A stretch of 64,000 bases of DNA, taken from Pyruvatibacter mobilis (GTDB lineage: Bacteria; Pseudomonadota; Alphaproteobacteria; CGMCC-115125). This document shows positions 15,819 to 25,038 of the stretch, piece by piece. The first letter of the stretch is position 1. The number at the start of each line of letters is the position of its first letter. The notes below the pieces were generated by a model, which saw only the letters and a program-made list of their open reading frames with translations, was not told the origin of the DNA and made no database searches. The DNA lies in the NCBI RefSeq assembly GCF_012848855.1, contig NZ_CP051630.1, forward strand, positions 909,501 to 973,500, read 5' to 3'. Both the position numbers and the translations under genes were made by a program.

Positions 15819-17080
15819 GGCGCGTCGAACAGCTCCATTTGCTTGGGCGGGCGCAGGCTTGCCTCCAGCCCTGCCGCATCCAGCATCTGTGTCGGCCGCC
15901 AGTCAGCAGCGACAAGGAAGGGCAGAGCGCGTTTCAGGGCGCGGGTCATCTTGCTGAGGTCATCCAGCCGCAGGCTGCGGTGGCGGCGGGTTTTCAGGAT
16001 GGCCTTCACCGCCGTTGTGCCGATACCGGGGATGCGCAGCAGCATCTCGCGGTCGGCCTTGTTGACGTCCACCGGAAACACATGCCGGTTGCGCAGGGCC
16101 CAAGCGAGCTTGGGGTCGATATCGAGATCGAGCATGCCGCCGGTGGTCGCCGCCTCAATCTCCGGCATCTCGAAGCCGTAAAACCGGTGCAGCCAGTCCG
16201 CCTGATAGAGCCGGTGCTCGCGTTTAAGCGGCGGGGCCTTGAGCGGCAGCACGGCGGAGGGGGCGGGGATGGGGCTGAAGGCCGAGTAATAGACCCGCCG
16301 CAGCCCGTAGCCCGCATAGAGGGTGGCGCTGGTGGTCAGGATCTCCGCGTCGCTTGCCGCGTCAGCCCCCACGATCATCTGGGTGGATTGCCCGCCGGGC
16401 GCAAAGCGCGGTGGCTTGGCGCGGCGCAGGGTCCTGTCGCGCCTGGCGTCCTTGGCGTCTTCGATGCGGCTGCGCACATGGCCCATGGCGGTGCGGATCG
16501 TGGTCTCGTCCTTTTCCGGTGCCAGCTGCTTCAGCCCGGCGCGGGTCGGCAGTTCCACATTGATCGACAGTCGGTCGGCCAGCCGCCCCGCTTCGCTCAT
16601 CAGCTCCGGCGAACATTCGGGGATGGTCTTGAGGTGCACATAGCCGGAAAAGCGGTGCTCGGTGCGCAGCAGCCGCACCGCTTCCAGCATCAGTTCCATC
16701 GTGTAATCCGAGGTGCGGATGATGCCGGACGACAGGAACAGCCCTTCGATGTAGTTGCGGCGGTAAAACGCCATTGTCAGGTCCGCCACCTCCGCAGGGG
16801 TGAAGGCGGCCCGCTCCACATTGCTCGACACCCGGTTGATGCAATAGGCGCAGTCATAGATGCACGCATTGGTCAGCAGGATCTTCAGCAGCGAAATGCA
16901 CCGGCCGTCCGGCGCATAGGCGTGACAAATACCCATGCCCTCGGTGGAGCCGATGCCCTTGTCCTTCAGCGCGTTGCGGTTGCCGGCACCGGATGACGCG
17001 CAGGAGGCGTCATATTTCGCAGCGTCGGCGAGGATGGCGAGACGGTCCTGGAGGGATTTTTGCGGCATGGCCCCGGGCAT
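15815..17080 (-). CDS. putative DNA modification/repair radical SAM protein
   Basis: A 421-residue radical SAM protein matching the family known to be linked to UdgX-type genes (TIGR03916). The cluster motif CIYDCAYC gives Cys73, Cys77 and Cys80. A helix-hairpin-helix DNA-binding motif LLRIPGIGTTAVKAIL lies near residue 350, and the C-terminus ends MELFDAP. It is expected to bind DNA and use S-adenosylmethionine chemistry on damaged or modified bases; the substrate is unknown. It is the first gene of a two-gene operon overlapping the DUF4130-UdgX gene by 4 bp. A downstream in-frame ATG at 17068 is an alternative start. Confidence 0.92.
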   Translation of the reverse strand: MPGAMPQKSLQDRLAILADAAKYDASCASSGAGNRNALKDKGIGSTEGMGICHAYAPDGRCISLLKILLTNACIYDCAYCINRVSSNVERAAFTPAEVADLTMAFYRRNYIEGLFLSSGIIRTSDYTMELMLEAVRLLRTEHRFSGYVHLKTIPECSPELMSEAGRLADRLSINVELPTRAGLKQLAPEKDETTIRTAMGHVRSRIEDAKDARRDRTLRRAKPPRFAPGGQSTQMIVGADAASDAEILTTSATLYAGYGLRRVYYSAFSPIPAPSAVLPLKAPPLKREHRLYQADWLHRFYGFEMPEIEAATTGGMLDLDIDPKLAWALRNRHVFPVDVNKADREMLLRIPGIGTTAVKAILKTRRHRSLRLDDLSKMTRALKRALPFLVAADWRPTQMLDAAGLEASLRPPKQMELFDAP

Positions 17081-17185
17081 TGAGAACGGACGGACAGGAA
17101 CGGTTTGTTCCTGTTATGTTCTATGGCGGGGCGACCGAAGGTCAAGGCTGATCGGGCAAGCCGGGCAAAGAAAAAGGGGAGGCTG

Positions 17186-17446
17186 CTACCGCCGGTCCGG
17201 GTCGGTGGCTTCCGGCACCAGGATCGCGCCCGCGGGGACGCTTTCGGTCGGGGCCAGCTTTTCGTTGTAGCGGTAGACGGTCGAGCAATAGGGGCAGATC
17301 GTTTCCGTGTCGCCGCCCATGTCCAGATAGACATGCGGGTGGTCGTGCGGCGCGCTGGCGCCCGTGCAGTAGAATTCCTTCACGCCGACCTCGATCACCG
17401 CGACCGCGTCGTCATTCCTGAATTTCGGCACCACTGCTCCGGCCAT
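17186..17446 (-). CDS. zinc-finger CHCC domain protein
   Basis: An 86-residue protein of the zf-CHCC family, related to the NDUFS6 accessory subunit of complex I. Conserved ligands are FYCTG, the following HDHPHVYLDMG histidines and the C-terminal CPYCSTVYRY. AGGACAGG precedes the ATG at 17446. The usual role in Alphaproteobacteria is a small complex I-associated zinc protein; here it stands alone. Confidence 0.88.
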   Translation of the reverse strand: MAGAVVPKFRNDDAVAVIEVGVKEFYCTGASAPHDHPHVYLDMGGDTETICPYCSTVYRYNEKLAPTESVPAGAILVPEATDPDRR

Positions 17447-17543
17447 GGGTTCGCCTGTCCTCTAGAACTGAATCACCGCGCCGGCCAATGCGGCGCGCCG
17501 GGCCTTTCTAGCCCTTCGATGCGGCCAGCCGCAAGCGTGCGCT

Positions 17544-18497
17544 TCAGCGCGCGGGCGCGCCGGGGCCCTCGGTAAAGAACGTGACCAGAAGCGGGTTGGC
17601 GTCGGCGTGGCGCTTGTAATTGAGGCCGTGGTCGGCCCCCTCCAGCACGTGGACAGTCGCGGCGGGCACGGTTTCCTCCAGCCGCGCGGCGCTTGATACC
17701 TGGACGGTGGGGTCATCGGCGCCGAACAGGGCAGTCACCGGCAGGCCGGTTTCCGCCAGCCGTGCGAAGGTGTCCTCGCGGCCGGTCAGCTTCATGTGGC
17801 GCATGGTGGAGAGCAGGGCGTGGAAATAGCCGCGATACTGCATCTGCTCTGCCACGTCGCCCGCCAGGCGGTTTTCCGGCTCCAGGCCCTCTTCCTGGTA
17901 TTGCGGGTCACCCAGCAGGATGCTTTCGCCCGCCACGCGCCAGATGAGGTCGCCGATCAGCGGCGTGCGCACCAGCCGGGCAGCGGTGCTGTCGGTGCCG
18001 GCCACGTCGAAGCCCGCGGGCACGAACAGGAACACGCCGGACACCCGTTCCGGGTGCCGGGCGGCGAATTCCGCGACGATCGGCCCGCCCATCGACAGGC
18101 CCACGAGCCCCACCGGCGCGGTCAGCCCCTCGGCGTCCATCAGCTCCAGCAGCGCCCGGTCATAGAAATCCGTGTCATAGGGCCCCATCGGCCGGTCCGA
18201 CCAGCCGCGCCCGAAATGATCAAAGCGGATCACCCGCAGACCCGCTTCCGTCAGCGCCGCCACATTCTGTTCGAAGATGAAATTGGGCGTGGAGAAGCCG
18301 TGAACCATCACCACCACCGGCCCGTCAGCCGGGCCGTCGCGGCGCACATGCAGCCTGCCGGCGCTCACCTGCACCAGGTCGCCGGGTGCCTTGGCGCGGG
18401 CGGCCTCGTCCATCGGCTTGCGTGCCATGCCGGCCGCCACATAGGCCAGTGCCGCCGCAGCCAGAAGAATGCCGAGACCGATGACGATCCATTTCAT
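17544..18497 (-). CDS. alpha/beta hydrolase with N-terminal membrane anchor
   Basis: A 317-residue alpha/beta-hydrolase. The N-terminal segment WIVIGLGILLAAAALAYV is a membrane anchor or uncleaved signal, placing the catalytic domain outside the cytoplasm. The oxyanion region MVHGFSTP, nucleophile elbow GLSMGG and C-terminal GADHGL supply a Ser-Asp-His triad. The substrate is unknown; lipase/esterase or epoxide-hydrolase-like activity is possible. The start at 18497 was chosen because the anchor follows at once; a longer frame upstream is implausible. Confidence 0.9.
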   Translation of the reverse strand: MKWIVIGLGILLAAAALAYVAAGMARKPMDEAARAKAPGDLVQVSAGRLHVRRDGPADGPVVVMVHGFSTPNFIFEQNVAALTEAGLRVIRFDHFGRGWSDRPMGPYDTDFYDRALLELMDAEGLTAPVGLVGLSMGGPIVAEFAARHPERVSGVFLFVPAGFDVAGTDSTAARLVRTPLIGDLIWRVAGESILLGDPQYQEEGLEPENRLAGDVAEQMQYRGYFHALLSTMRHMKLTGREDTFARLAETGLPVTALFGADDPTVQVSSAARLEETVPAATVHVLEGADHGLNYKRHADANPLLVTFFTEGPGAPAR

Positions 18498-18637
18498 GAT
18501 CCAACCCCCCGATGGCGCGGTGCGGATGCCCGCGCTTTTTGTTTGTTCGTTAGTCTGTGTGTCAGGGCCGTGTGACCCCCCGCGTCGCCCCATGGGGGTA
18601 GCCGTGTCCCGCGTCCCTGTCCAGCGCCTGAAAAGGT

Positions 18638-19564
18638 CTAGCCCCCCGCTTCGATCCCCAGGGCCCGCGCCAGCCAGTAAAGCGGCCACAGCAGGGACTT
18701 TGCCGCAGCGAGCGCCAGCGATACACCCCAGCGCCAGCTGTCCCAGGCCAGCGCGGCGTGACCGCCTGCAGCCACCACATCCTCCCACACCAGCGCCATC
18801 ACGCTGCCCGCAAAGCCGACGCCGTAGAGGGCACGCAGGGGCCGCAGGCGCGGCAGGCGCAGGGCAGGGGCGGCCGGTTCAGCTGTCTGTGCTCTCGCCC
18901 GGCCCGCATAGATGCGCCGCGGCGAGGGCGGGGTGGCGCCTGCGCTGAACAGGCATTTTTCCACCAGCGCCCGGCTGATGCTGACTGACAGGTCGGCGGA
19001 GGGCACGGCCCGGCCGTGGGGATGGCTTGACGGCGCAAACGCACTGGCAAAGCGGATGTCGCGGTTCTGCTGGCGTGCCGCCGTGCGCGTGTCCTGCGCC
19101 AGCGCCATGAAGCCCGGGCCCGCGCCCATTACCATCAGGATGCCGATATTCCGGTCACGGAGCTGTGCCGTGCCGTCCAGCGCCATGCGCAGGGTCACGT
19201 CGCCGGGCTGGGTTGTCAGCCTCGCGCTGGTGCCGCCCACGCGCTTGAGCCAGGCTGCGCGGGTGCCGGTGTCGTCCAGGAGCGTGTCAGACGTGTTATC
19301 CGTGTGCGGATCGCTGGAGGCATAGACGGTGAGGCGGGCAAGATCCCAGCCGCGTTCGGCTGCCAGCCGTTCCGCGAGCGCCTGCGGGTTGACGGATGCG
19401 TAGCCGGGGCCGAAGGCATGGGCGAGGCTGGCGCGCAGATTGTCGGCATGGCACAGCACCGCTACCCGCGCCGGAGAACCGGTGCCCGTGCCGGTCCCGC
19501 CGCCGTCCTCCCGGTCAGGTGCGGTCGTGCCGGTGCCGCCGGGCGCCTCTGTCTGCGTGGTCAT
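18638..19564 (-). CDS. NYN/LabA-like protein with hydrophobic C-terminus
   Basis: A 308-residue protein. After a Gly/Thr-rich N-terminal tail (residues 1-30), VAVLCHADNLRASL resembles the first strand and acidic-residue motif of NYN (LabA-like PIN-fold) domains. Then come GDVTLRMALDG and a strand-loop ILMVMGAGPGFMALAQDTRTA in the position of the usual SGDSDF motif. The expected Asp residues are partly replaced, so nuclease activity is doubtful. Residues about 235-305 are hydrophobic or amphipathic and could associate with membrane. The assignment is by pattern only. Monocistronic. Confidence 0.6.
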   Translation of the reverse strand: MTTQTEAPGGTGTTAPDREDGGGTGTGTGSPARVAVLCHADNLRASLAHAFGPGYASVNPQALAERLAAERGWDLARLTVYASSDPHTDNTSDTLLDDTGTRAAWLKRVGGTSARLTTQPGDVTLRMALDGTAQLRDRNIGILMVMGAGPGFMALAQDTRTAARQQNRDIRFASAFAPSSHPHGRAVPSADLSVSISRALVEKCLFSAGATPPSPRRIYAGRARAQTAEPAAPALRLPRLRPLRALYGVGFAGSVMALVWEDVVAAGGHAALAWDSWRWGVSLALAAAKSLLWPLYWLARALGIEAGG

Positions 19565-19979
19565 GGATCCCCGTTCCCCCGATCGTCCCGCACCGCTGAT
19601 GCGGATCATGGCTCCGCACCTGCTGCCTCCCGGTGCCTGCGTTCATCTCCACCGCTGTCACCAGCCGCCCCCCGGTGGTGTGTGACGTCGCTTATGTGAA
19701 ATGACCGCCGGACATGTGGCCGGACAGGTGCAGTGTGCGGCGTCGCTGTGTCTGCTGCAACGCACAAATCACCGGTTTTTTGACCCTGCGTGAGACGCTT
19801 TGCCTTCTCTGCCAATATCTTTGTGCGTATCATCGGCAAGAATAACAACGTGAGTGCGACCGCTTCATCACAGGAAGCGCGTTTAATCAGCCATCACAAA
19901 AAGGGGCCGGAGGCCCGGCGCATGCAGCCGGGGCATTCGCGCGCCACAGGGGACGTGACCCAGGGAGGTATTGGGCCGC
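19565..19979. other. gene-free stretch upstream of the transporter pair
   Basis: About 415 bp between the divergently transcribed NYN-like gene and the first GPH transporter. I see no convincing small gene, RNA or dispersed palindrome. It must hold both promoters. The transporter's ribosome-binding site AGGGAGG is at 19962-19968. Confidence 0.5.
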
Positions 19980-21410
19980 ATGGAGAGTCGTATTGCGCCG
20001 GACACGACCGGCGCTTCCGGACAGAGTGATCAGCCGCGCCTCGGCAACTGGACCAAGACAGCCTTCGCTCTTCCCGCCGCGCCGATCGCCGCCATGGGGC
20101 TTCCCATTGTGGTCTATCTGCCGCCGTTCTACGCCAATGAAATGGGTCTCGGCCTGGCGCTGGTGGGCTACATCTTCATGATCACCCGGTTTTGGGACGT
20201 GTTCACCGATCCCGTCCTCGGCGTGCTTTCCGACAAGTACAAGACCCGGTGGGGCAGGCGGCGGCACTGGATCGTGCTGTCCGTGCCCATCATGCTGGTG
20301 TCGGTCTGGATGGTGTTCATGCCGGAGGCGCCGGTCAGCGGCGGCTACCTGCTGATCTGGATGGTCATCCTTTACATTGGCTGGACGCTGCTCACCCTGT
20401 CGCACATGTCGTGGGGGGCGGAGCTGACGCCCGACTACAATGAGCGCTCCTCCGTGCAGGCCTTCCGCGAGATGGCGCTCATTGGCGGCATGATCCTGGT
20501 GCTGCTGATGCCGGTCTTCATCGAGGCGATGGAGCCTGAAAATCTCGGCGCGGCGCGTGTGGCCTCCATGGGCTGGTTCGTGCTCATCCTGCTGCCGATC
20601 ACCGTCGCCATCGCCGTGTGGGTGGTGCCCGAGCGCCGGGTGCCGGACCCGGTCCATGTGCGCTGGCAGGAGGCGGTGCGCGTGCTGGTCGCCAATGCGC
20701 CGCTGCGCCGTGTGCTGGTGGCTGATCTCATCAGCGGTGTGTCCGGCGGCATCGTCACCGGCCTGTTCCTGTTCCTCGCCGCCGATGTGCTGGACCTCAA
20801 GAACGCCAGCCTGCTGATCCTCGTCTATCTCACCTCCGGCTGCCTGTTCGTGCCGATCATCGTGCGGCTGTCCTACAAATGGGGCAAGCACCGCACGCTG
20901 GCCTATTCGTCGCTGTTCTCCGCCGTTACCGTGCCGCTCATCTTCCTGGTGTCGCCGGGCGATCTTTTGTTCGCGGTGTTCATCTGGATCTGCCTGGGCG
21001 TGAACATGGGGGCTGGGCCGTTCCTGTTCCGCTCCATCATGGCGGATGTGGCTGACCATGACGAAGTGCAGGGCCACAATCAGCGTACCGGGCTGTTCTA
21101 TTCGCTGCTCACGCTCACCAACAAGGTGGGGGCGGCGCTGGCGGTGGGCATCACCTATCCGGCGCTTGAGCTTGTGGGCTTTGTTCCGGGGGTTGAGAAT
21201 GCGTCCGCCGCCGAGATGGGGCTGCGGATGATCTATGTGCTGCCGCCCATGGCCATCGGCTTCATCGTGGCGTGGGTCATGTGGAATTTCCCCATCGACG
21301 AGGAAACCCAGAGCGAGAACCGGCGCATCCTGTCCCAGCGGGCTGCGGCGGCGGAAGGGGCGGGCGGCAATGCCGGTGCCTCCATCGCCCCCCTTGGCGG
21401 ATCAGACTGA
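19980..21410 (+). CDS. GPH-type MFS transporter (MelB-like), copy 1
   Basis: A 476-residue, twelve-helix transporter of the glycoside-pentoside-hexuronide:cation type within the major facilitator superfamily. The loop 2-3 signature DKYKTRWGRRRHW and the SHMSWGAELTPDYNER motif are clear. Substrates of the alphaproteobacterial members are mostly unknown. The ATG at 19980 is preferred: AGGGAGG lies eleven bases upstream, and a TTG three codons earlier would be too close. A close paralogue follows 41 bp downstream, and a third is at 41529, suggesting local duplication and divergence. Confidence 0.92.
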   Translation: MESRIAPDTTGASGQSDQPRLGNWTKTAFALPAAPIAAMGLPIVVYLPPFYANEMGLGLALVGYIFMITRFWDVFTDPVLGVLSDKYKTRWGRRRHWIVLSVPIMLVSVWMVFMPEAPVSGGYLLIWMVILYIGWTLLTLSHMSWGAELTPDYNERSSVQAFREMALIGGMILVLLMPVFIEAMEPENLGAARVASMGWFVLILLPITVAIAVWVVPERRVPDPVHVRWQEAVRVLVANAPLRRVLVADLISGVSGGIVTGLFLFLAADVLDLKNASLLILVYLTSGCLFVPIIVRLSYKWGKHRTLAYSSLFSAVTVPLIFLVSPGDLLFAVFIWICLGVNMGAGPFLFRSIMADVADHDEVQGHNQRTGLFYSLLTLTNKVGAALAVGITYPALELVGFVPGVENASAAEMGLRMIYVLPPMAIGFIVAWVMWNFPIDEETQSENRRILSQRAAAAEGAGGNAGASIAPLGGSD

Positions 21411-21451
21411 GCCCCCATATCTCCTGAAGCGACAGACACAGAAGAGTGCCC

Positions 21452-22807
21452 ATGTCCTCCCTCTCCCTGACGCCGCTCAGGCTGCTTGCCTTTGCCTCGC
21501 CGGCCATTCCCATCGCGGCAATGGGCCTGCCCATCTCGGTCTATCTGCCGCCGTTCTATGCCAACGAAATGGGGCTGGGGCTCGCGCTCGTCGGCACCAT
21601 CTTCATGCTGGCGCGGTTCTGGGATGTGTTCACCGATCCCGTCCTCGGTGTCCTGTCAGACAAGTTCGTCACCCGCTGGGGGCGCCGGCGGCACTGGATC
21701 GTGCTGTCGGTGCCGATCATGCTGCTGGCCACGGTCATGCTGTTCATGCCCACGGCACCTGTTTCAGGCAGTTATCTGCTGATCTGGATGGTGGTGCTCT
21801 ATGTGGGGTGGACGCTGCTCACCCTGTCGCACATGTCCTGGGGTGCCGAGCTTACGCCTGATTACAATGAGCGGTCGCTGGTGCAGGGCTGGCGCGAGGG
21901 TGCGCTTATTCTCGGCATGCTGCTGGTGCTCATCACGCCTGCGGTGATCGATTATCTGGGGGCGGAAGATGTGGGCAAGGCCCGTGTCGCCGCCATGGGC
22001 TGGTTCGTCGTCATCCTGCTGCCCATCACCGTAGCCTTCGCCGTCACCACCGTCGGTGAACGCGATGTGCCGCCGCCCAAGCATGTGCCGTTCCGCGAGG
22101 CGGTGGGCGTGATGCTGCGCAACCGCTATCTGCGCCGGCTGCTGGCAGCCGATCTCGCCAATGGTCTCGGCAGCGGCACCATGGCGGCGCTGTTCATCTT
22201 CGTGGCGTCCGATGTGCTCCAGATGGGCGGGTGGTCGAGTGTCATCCTGCTCGCCTATTTCGGCGCGGGCGTCATCTTCGTCCCGCTGATCGTCCGGCTG
22301 TCCTACCGCTTCGGAAAGCATCTCACCCTGGCAGTGTCGGCGCTGGCCAATGGTATCGGCCTGCCGCTGATGTATCTCGTGGGCCCGGGCGATGTGTTGC
22401 TGATGGTGATCTTCACCGCCCTGTTCGGCATCAATCTCGGCGCGGGCTCGTTCCTGCTGCGGTCGGTGATGGCGGATGTGGCGGACCATGACCAGGTGGA
22501 GACGGGCAATCAGCGCACGGGCCTGTTCTTCTCGCTGCTGACGATGACCAGCAAGGTCGGGGCCGCGATTGCCGTCGGTGTCACCTATGCGCTGATCGAC
22601 GGGCTCGGCTTCATGCCCGGCAAGGAGAACACGCCGCAGGCGCTTGAGGCCGTGCGCGCCACCTTCATCTGGTTGCCGACGCTCATGTATTTCGCGGTGG
22701 CGGGCATCATGTGGCACTTCCCGCTGGACGAAGCGCGGCAGAAGGAAAACCGCCGCATCATCATGGAACGCGCCGAACGCGAGCCGCCCATCGTGCCGTT
22801 CGAATAG
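21452..22807 (+). CDS. GPH-type MFS transporter (MelB-like), copy 2
   Basis: A 451-residue, twelve-helix transporter very similar to the preceding gene along its whole length: the same IAAMGLPI-VYLPPFYANEMG block, DKFVTRWGRRRHW loop and SHMSWGAELTPDYNER motif. It lacks the longer polar N-terminus of copy 1. The two genes are probably co-transcribed (41-bp gap). Tandem paralogues with matching helices could have diverged in substrate. A GTG two codons upstream is possible, but the ATG at 21452 is simpler. Confidence 0.92.
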   Translation: MSSLSLTPLRLLAFASPAIPIAAMGLPISVYLPPFYANEMGLGLALVGTIFMLARFWDVFTDPVLGVLSDKFVTRWGRRRHWIVLSVPIMLLATVMLFMPTAPVSGSYLLIWMVVLYVGWTLLTLSHMSWGAELTPDYNERSLVQGWREGALILGMLLVLITPAVIDYLGAEDVGKARVAAMGWFVVILLPITVAFAVTTVGERDVPPPKHVPFREAVGVMLRNRYLRRLLAADLANGLGSGTMAALFIFVASDVLQMGGWSSVILLAYFGAGVIFVPLIVRLSYRFGKHLTLAVSALANGIGLPLMYLVGPGDVLLMVIFTALFGINLGAGSFLLRSVMADVADHDQVETGNQRTGLFFSLLTMTSKVGAAIAVGVTYALIDGLGFMPGKENTPQALEAVRATFIWLPTLMYFAVAGIMWHFPLDEARQKENRRIIMERAEREPPIVPFE

Positions 22808-22835
22808 GGAAGAGCCGCTGTAAGGCTCCCGTGCC

Positions 22836-24092
22836 TCAGCAGCAGCCGCAGCCGCCGATCTCGGCCAGCCCGTCCGGATTGTAGGCCATGGAGACCGCGT
22901 TGCGGGACACTTCGGCGGTTTCCTCGAACTCTGCCCTGGCAGCCGCCTGCATGTCCGGGGACATCAGGAAATCGAGCGCTGTCATCGCCAGTGCCTTCGC
23001 GCCGTCCACCACTGCCTTGTCGCCAAGGTCGGAGCCCGCCCATTTGGCGAATTCCGGATTGTGGATCACCACATTGGCCGGGGCGCAGGAGATCATCGGG
23101 TGGATTGACGGCACCCGGTGGGAGACATTGCCCATGTCGGTGGACCCGGCCGAGCTCGACGGCAGCAGCGACAGGTCGATGAAGTCGCGGCCGAGTGCCG
23201 TCGCATTGGCCACATAGGCCTGGGACAGGGGCCAGCTCGTCTTCATGTCCAGATAATCCGCTTTCGCCCATTCCACCTCCGCCGTGCAGCCCGACGACAG
23301 TGCACCGGCGTCGAAGCAGGCCTGCACGCGGGTCTTGAGCTGGGCGAGGTCGTTGGCGTTCTTGGCGCGCACATAGAACAGGCCCGAGGCCTTGTCCGGC
23401 ACGATGTTGGGCGCAAGGCCCGTCTCGGTGAAAATGCCGTGGATGCGCTCCGTCGGCCGGATGTGCTGACGCAGCTGCGCCAGTGTCTGGTAGGCGGTCA
23501 CCAGCGCGTCCAGCGCGTTGAGGCCCGCATGGGGCATGGCCGAGGCATGGGCTGACTTGCCGTGATAGGTCACGCGCACTTCACTCACGCAGATGCAGGG
23601 CATGGTCTCAAGGTCGATGCCTGCCGGATGCACCATCATGGCGGCATCCAGCCCGTCAAACGCGCCGTCCTGTGCCATCAGTTCCTTGCCGCCGCCCATT
23701 TCCTCAGCCGGGGTGCCGAGATAGCGGATGCGGCCGGGCAGGCGGCCATTCAGCGCCGCAAGGCCAAGCGCTGCGCCAAGGCCGGTCGTGGCGATGATGT
23801 TGTGGCCGCAGGCATGGCCGATGCCGGGCAGGGCGTCATACTCAGACAGGATCGCCACTTCCGCGCCGCCCTCGCCGAAGCTTGAGGCATAGGCTGTCTC
23901 GAGGCCGAAGGCGTTGCGGGTGGCGGGCACGTCATGCTTGTCGAGGGTGTCCGCCAGCAGGCCTGCTGCGAAATGCTCGTGAAAGGCCAGTTCCGGGCGC
24001 GCGTGAATCTGGTGGCTGATGTCGATCAGTTCCGGCGCCAGGGCGTCGATGCGGTCGCAGGTTTCGCGCTTCAGCGTGGCCAGATCACTCAC
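22836..24092 (-). CDS. M20 family metallopeptidase / amidohydrolase
   Basis: A 418-residue zinc hydrolase of the M20D branch (aminoacylase, carboxypeptidase or AbgB-like). The metal motif GIGHACGHNIIATTGLG and PAEEMGGGKELM catalytic Glu region are present, followed by the dimerisation domain (HGKSAHASAMPHAGLNALDA) and a return to the catalytic domain. It is likely to cleave an N-acyl or N-aminobenzoyl amide. The GTG at 24092 has AGGA at good spacing and is used; an ATG at 24110 is the alternative. The C-terminus ends in an unusual Gly/Cys tail (GGCGCC). Divergent from a hydrolase gene. Confidence 0.9.
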   Translation of the reverse strand: MSDLATLKRETCDRIDALAPELIDISHQIHARPELAFHEHFAAGLLADTLDKHDVPATRNAFGLETAYASSFGEGGAEVAILSEYDALPGIGHACGHNIIATTGLGAALGLAALNGRLPGRIRYLGTPAEEMGGGKELMAQDGAFDGLDAAMMVHPAGIDLETMPCICVSEVRVTYHGKSAHASAMPHAGLNALDALVTAYQTLAQLRQHIRPTERIHGIFTETGLAPNIVPDKASGLFYVRAKNANDLAQLKTRVQACFDAGALSSGCTAEVEWAKADYLDMKTSWPLSQAYVANATALGRDFIDLSLLPSSSAGSTDMGNVSHRVPSIHPMISCAPANVVIHNPEFAKWAGSDLGDKAVVDGAKALAMTALDFLMSPDMQAAARAEFEETAEVSRNAVSMAYNPDGLAEIGGCGCC

Positions 24093-24159
24093 GGGGCATC
24101 GTCCTTTCATGTCATAAGGTGCGAAACTCTACACGACCCACGGGCAGGTTAAACAGGCG

Positions 24160-24927
24160 ATGTCGAAAACGGTCACGCGCGGTGACGCGCACATTCACGT
24201 GTATCAGAGTGAGGCTGCGGGCGAGGCGGGGCGCATGCCGCTCGTGCTGGTGCACGGCTTTGCATCGGACCATGTTACCAACTGGGTTGGCCCCGGCTGG
24301 ATTGCCCCGCTGGAAGAAGCAGGCTTTGCGGTCTTCGCGCCCGACATGCGCGGCCACGGCAAGAGCACGGCGTTTTATGCGCCCGAGGATTACGCGCTTG
24401 ATGAAATGGCGGCGGATGTGGCCGCGGTCATCGAGGATGTGTCCGATGGTCCGGTGGCGCTGATGGGCTATTCCATGGGCGGCTTCATCTCCGCAACGCT
24501 TGCCGCCGCGCGGCCTGATCTCGTGTCGCGGCTGGTGCTGGCGGGCGTCGGGGAAAACATGCTGCGGGATGCCTCGCGCCGCAACGGGGAGATCGCCGCG
24601 GGCCTGCTGTCAGAGGACGTGCCGCCCGCCGGGCAGGAAGTCGCCCGCCGCTTCCGCCTGTTCGCCGATCAGACGGGCGCTGACAAGCGGGCGCTTGCGG
24701 CCTGCATTCGCGGCATCACCAGGCAATTCACCGCAGACGAGCTGGGCCGCATCGCAGCCCCCACACTTGTCATTGCCGGGGAGACGGATGATGTGGCGCG
24801 TGACCCGGCCCCGCTGGCGGACCTTGTTCCGGGTGCGGAGTGTGTGATCGTGCCCCGGCGCGATCACATGCGCGCGGTGGGCGACAAGGTCACCAAGCAG
24901 GAGGTGCTGGCTTTCCTTGCGCGCTGA
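24160..24927 (+). CDS. alpha/beta hydrolase
   Basis: A 255-residue cytoplasmic alpha/beta hydrolase. LVLVHGFASDH gives the oxyanion region, GYSMGGF the nucleophile elbow, and the His is in RRDHMRAVGDK near the C-terminus. Active-site loops resemble esterase/carboxylesterase-type enzymes; the substrate is unknown. It is divergent from the M20 gene with 67 bp between start codons, so the two may share control and act on related amide or ester substrates. This is inference. Confidence 0.9.
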   Translation: MSKTVTRGDAHIHVYQSEAAGEAGRMPLVLVHGFASDHVTNWVGPGWIAPLEEAGFAVFAPDMRGHGKSTAFYAPEDYALDEMAADVAAVIEDVSDGPVALMGYSMGGFISATLAAARPDLVSRLVLAGVGENMLRDASRRNGEIAAGLLSEDVPPAGQEVARRFRLFADQTGADKRALAACIRGITRQFTADELGRIAAPTLVIAGETDDVARDPAPLADLVPGAECVIVPRRDHMRAVGDKVTKQEVLAFLAR

Positions 24928-24947
24928 CGCGGTTTCCGCGGCCGACA

Positions 24948-24999
24948 AATAAAAAGGGCCGGACCGCGCAAAGCCCCCACTTGCAACGCGATCCGGCCC
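24948..24999 (-). terminator. intrinsic terminator of the TorF porin gene
   Basis: Read on the minus strand, GGGCCGGATCGCG pairs with CGCGGTCCGGCCC (one mismatch) and is followed by TTTTTATTT. It lies about 40 bp downstream of the porin stop codon and also between convergent genes. Confidence 0.85.
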
Positions 25000-25038
25000 G
25001 GCAAGGAGGGACGAGCTCCTTGGGGTTGGGTGTCCTGC

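Noticed and set aside
14406-16181. 591-codon plus-strand open frame
   Set aside because: Antisense to the UdgX and radical SAM genes, both of which have clear catalytic motifs.
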